A stretch of DNA of 43,017 nt, from positions 41,234 to 84,250 of the forward strand of contig PLHK01000087.1 in assembly GCA_003139955.1 (NCBI GenBank), given 5' to 3'. This stretch comes from Limisphaerales bacterium (GTDB lineage: Bacteria; Verrucomicrobiota; Verrucomicrobiia; Limisphaerales; UBA11358). Shown piece after piece: positions 41,407 to 43,017 of this stretch (positions are counted from its first letter, which is position 1; each line of letters opens with the position of its first letter). Under the pieces are notes generated by a model. The model was not told the origin of the DNA. It saw only the letters and a list, made by a program, of their open reading frames with translations, and ran no database searches. Made by a program: the position numbers and the translations under genes.

Positions 41407-42240
41407 ATGAACTTCCCGCAATTCTGGGCCAGAGGAATCAGTGGAAACTTCTTTTGCTGGCGCTGGTCATCCCAAAGCCTTGCCGAGGCTCAGTCTCTCG
41501 CCAACCAAGCCGCTCAACAATTGGCAGACCGTTTTCGGTCGGGCGATTTCCCGCCCAAGCAAGGCGGTTATTATCCCGACCGGCCGTGTCGCGAGCAGGT
41601 CATGCAGGAAATCAAGAACAGTGCTGGTGAAACCGCTGCTGTAGTCACGCGCAATTCCTATGGCTGTCTGGTGCTCAACACCGCTCGCGTGATGTTTGTA
41701 GACATTGACCTGCCCGAATCCAAGCCGCCCGGATTTTTCAAAAGACTTTTTGGCAAACCCGACCTCATGCCACCTGCGAATCACCAAGGCGCGGCGATGG
41801 CAAAGATCGAGACTTGGACGCGCAACCATCCTGAATGGGGCTGGCGGATTTACCGGACTCGTGCCGGCCTGCGATTATTGGCAACCCAAGCTTTGGTGGA
41901 TGCTGACTCGAACGTGGCTGATGGCGTATTTGAGGCACTGGGCGCGGATCCGCTTTATCGGAAACTTTGCAAGACCCAGAAATGTTTCCGGGCCCGGTTG
42001 ACTCCCAAACCGTGGCGCTGCGGCGTTCGTAGCAAACCTCCGCGCTGGCCATGGCTGGATGCCAAGGCCGAAAAGCGATTCGAAAAGTGGGAGGCACAAT
42101 ACCAATCCTTCGCCTTCAACTGGATGACTTGTGAATTGATCAGTCAGATTGGTAATCCCACCATCCATGCGGAGGTGCAAACCGTCGTGAAGCTTCACGA
42201 CGACGCCACGCGGGTGGGATCAAAATTGCAACTGGCTTGA
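41407..42240 (+). CDS. Unrecognised cytoplasmic protein with primase-polymerase-like DID motif
   Basis: The ATG at 41407 (MNFPQFWARGI) gives 277 residues; a TTG at 41386 would add seven. There is no signal or membrane segment. The middle has LNTARVMFVDIDLPESK (a hydrophobic strand ending in DID) and later WGWRIYRTRAGLRLLATQALVDAD. The end has KTQKCFRARLTPKPWRCGV with Cys residues, and HDDATRVG. The hhhDhD strand followed by an (R/S)xxG-type turn resembles the catalytic core order of archaeo-eukaryotic primase-polymerases, but the expected His after the turn is Arg here, so this is only a hint. The protein stands alone with no replication genes near it. Confidence 0.72.
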   Translation: MNFPQFWARGISGNFFCWRWSSQSLAEAQSLANQAAQQLADRFRSGDFPPKQGGYYPDRPCREQVMQEIKNSAGETAAVVTRNSYGCLVLNTARVMFVDIDLPESKPPGFFKRLFGKPDLMPPANHQGAAMAKIETWTRNHPEWGWRIYRTRAGLRLLATQALVDADSNVADGVFEALGADPLYRKLCKTQKCFRARLTPKPWRCGVRSKPPRWPWLDAKAEKRFEKWEAQYQSFAFNWMTCELISQIGNPTIHAEVQTVVKLHDDATRVGSKLQLA

Positions 42241-42572
42241 GTATTGCGCCTTTGCGCATAATTTGTCGGGCTGCTTGGTCTCCGACTTCTAAATTCACGT
42301 AAAAGCGACAGTCAAGTTTTCAACTTATATGTCGATCAAGGTTCGGGAAAAATTACGTTATGCGGAGGCGGCGGACGGTGTCAGATACTACGCGTAACGC
42401 AGCCGGGTATTGAACGTTGATGACACGAGCGCAGAAAGGTTGTTTGGCTTTTTCGGTCGATCCGGAAACTGACGAATATTTCAGACAAAGCGCCGGCAGA
42501 GATAAACAGATTTTGAAAACAAAATAGTTTAGTCAATCTGGGCGTGTCATCCAGTCTAGACCGCCGACCGCG
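42241..42572. other. 332-bp gap without recognisable gene
   Basis: I see no plausible protein, tRNA or strong terminator. The segment is more AT-rich than the core genes. Short inverted or repeated pieces (AGTTTTCAACTT, ATTTTGAAAACAAAAT) are within what chance gives in AT-rich DNA. Confidence 0.5.
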
Positions 42573-42926
42573 TTGCCGTCGGCATGCTATGTCTTTCTTG
42601 TCTTGGCTATCGTCGCTGTTGCTGAAATGATTTACTATATGCTGAATGGTTCGTTGTATTTTCAGTTTAACATACTCGGATTTTGGATTTATTTTGGCCT
42701 CAGAAGATATTCGACGGGTTGGCGCACGTGCGCTTTGGTGCTCATCTGGATTCAGTTGATTGTGTTGCCCATCATGCTTTTTTTTAGCGTTTCGGATGGT
42801 GGCCTCAACTTGGATGCGGTAGTTGACATAGCCTTGTTTTTATTGGAGCTTTGGCTCTATCGAGTTCTTACGAGAACAAACATCAGATATTTGTTTTATG
42901 ACCGGTCACAGTTACCAGCGGCCTAA
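42573..42926 (+). CDS. Small polytopic membrane protein
   Basis: The 117-residue frame starts with TTG, and no in-frame ATG lies near the beginning, so the start is uncertain. Four hydrophobic segments are visible: CYVFLVLAIVAVAEMIYYML, FNILGFWIYFGL, CALVLIWIQLIVLPIMLFFS and VVDIALFLLELWLYRVL. It ends with a short polar tail (YDRSQLPAA). Its AT-rich codon use differs from most of the window, and no family is recognised. It lies between an empty gap and a hairpin, which may mark an accessory insertion. Confidence 0.55.
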   Translation: MPSACYVFLVLAIVAVAEMIYYMLNGSLYFQFNILGFWIYFGLRRYSTGWRTCALVLIWIQLIVLPIMLFFSVSDGGLNLDAVVDIALFLLELWLYRVLTRTNIRYLFYDRSQLPAA

Positions 42927-42943
42927 CCAGATCGCCGGAGCTA

Positions 42944-42995
42944 ATGCCTTGCGCTGTCCCTTCCGCTATCGCGGTTCACGCCGCGAAGAAGGCAT
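42944..42995. repeat. Nested hairpin at window end
   Basis: Outer arms ATGCCTT (42944-42950) and AAGGCAT (42989-42995) enclose an inner perfect stem TCGCGG-TTCACG-CCGCGA (42969-42986). No T-run follows, so it is not a simple terminator. It could be the end of a mobile repeat or a structured RNA; the sequence is cut soon after. Confidence 0.45.
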
Positions 42996-43017
42996 GGCTC
43001 AGCTGCTATGAGTAAAG

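Noticed and set aside
42927-43017. Possible tRNA-like structure with a GGTTCACGCC arm
   Set aside because: No acceptor stem, anticodon arm or correct spacing can be drawn around it.

Overview
The window looks like chromosomal DNA of a Verrucomicrobiota bacterium, probably close to the Pedosphaera/Limisphaerales group. This is inferred from protein style, not from a marker gene. The clues are a type IV pilin-like protein with a short polar tail, a very large secreted protein built from lamin-tail and CotH domains that ends in a 'YQLESTTNL...FFRLRL' module, few clear Shine-Dalgarno sites, many GTG/TTG starts, and dispersed 'ATCCGTGT' and 'AAAGTCC' intergenic repeats. Apart from short repeats there is no sign of IS elements, prophage, CRISPR, rRNA or tRNA.

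Layout. 1-1.2 kb: the 3' end of bioB, an AT-richer orphan membrane-anchored protein, and a composite intergenic repeat. 1.2-5.6 kb: rluD and lspA (minus), a YacP/Rae1-like NYN protein, a vWA-like secreted protein and two paralogous cyclophilins (plus), closed by a strong terminator. 5.7-8.4 kb: a DUF2892 protein, a NarX/NarL-like two-component pair, and a pseudopilin preceded by a perfect palindrome and a sigma54-like -24/-12 element. 8.6-12.9 kb: an osmoregulated periplasmic glucan operon, opgG - unknown membrane protein - opgH. 12.9-20 kb (all minus): a class V aminotransferase, trxA, a Pro/Ala-rich membrane protein, accC, accB, aroQ, an O-antigen-ligase-like protein and holB.

20.2-28.9 kb is the most interesting part. 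An ECF sigma factor of SigK type and its RskA-type membrane anti-sigma factor (minus) are divergent from an eight-gene, tightly overlapping operon (plus): acyl desaturase, FAD amine-oxidase-like protein, DUF1365, a CFA-synthase-like methyltransferase, DUF1475, DUF2062, a DUF1295 (steroid-reductase fold) protein and a second, different CFA-like methyltransferase. The divergent gap holds two back-to-back TGCATCC boxes, each followed 16 bp later by a CG(A/T)T element, which resembles SigK-type promoters. I read this as a stress-switched, in situ fatty-acyl remodelling pathway (desaturate, then methylate, then reduce or oxidise). Its end product (cyclopropane, methyl-branched or furan fatty acid) cannot be told from sequence.

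28.9-38.7 kb: a secreted TPR-like protein, an exported alpha/beta hydrolase and the 2638-residue CotH/lamin-tail surface protein. 38.8-40.0 kb (minus): a small stress-like group (csbD-like, 59-residue hydrophilic protein, pterin carbinolamine dehydratase, DUF5069). 40.2-43 kb: a secreted Gly/His-tailed protein, a ParB-fold-like protein, an unrecognised 277-residue protein with a primase-polymerase-like DID motif, an AT-richer membrane protein, and a nested hairpin at the window edge.
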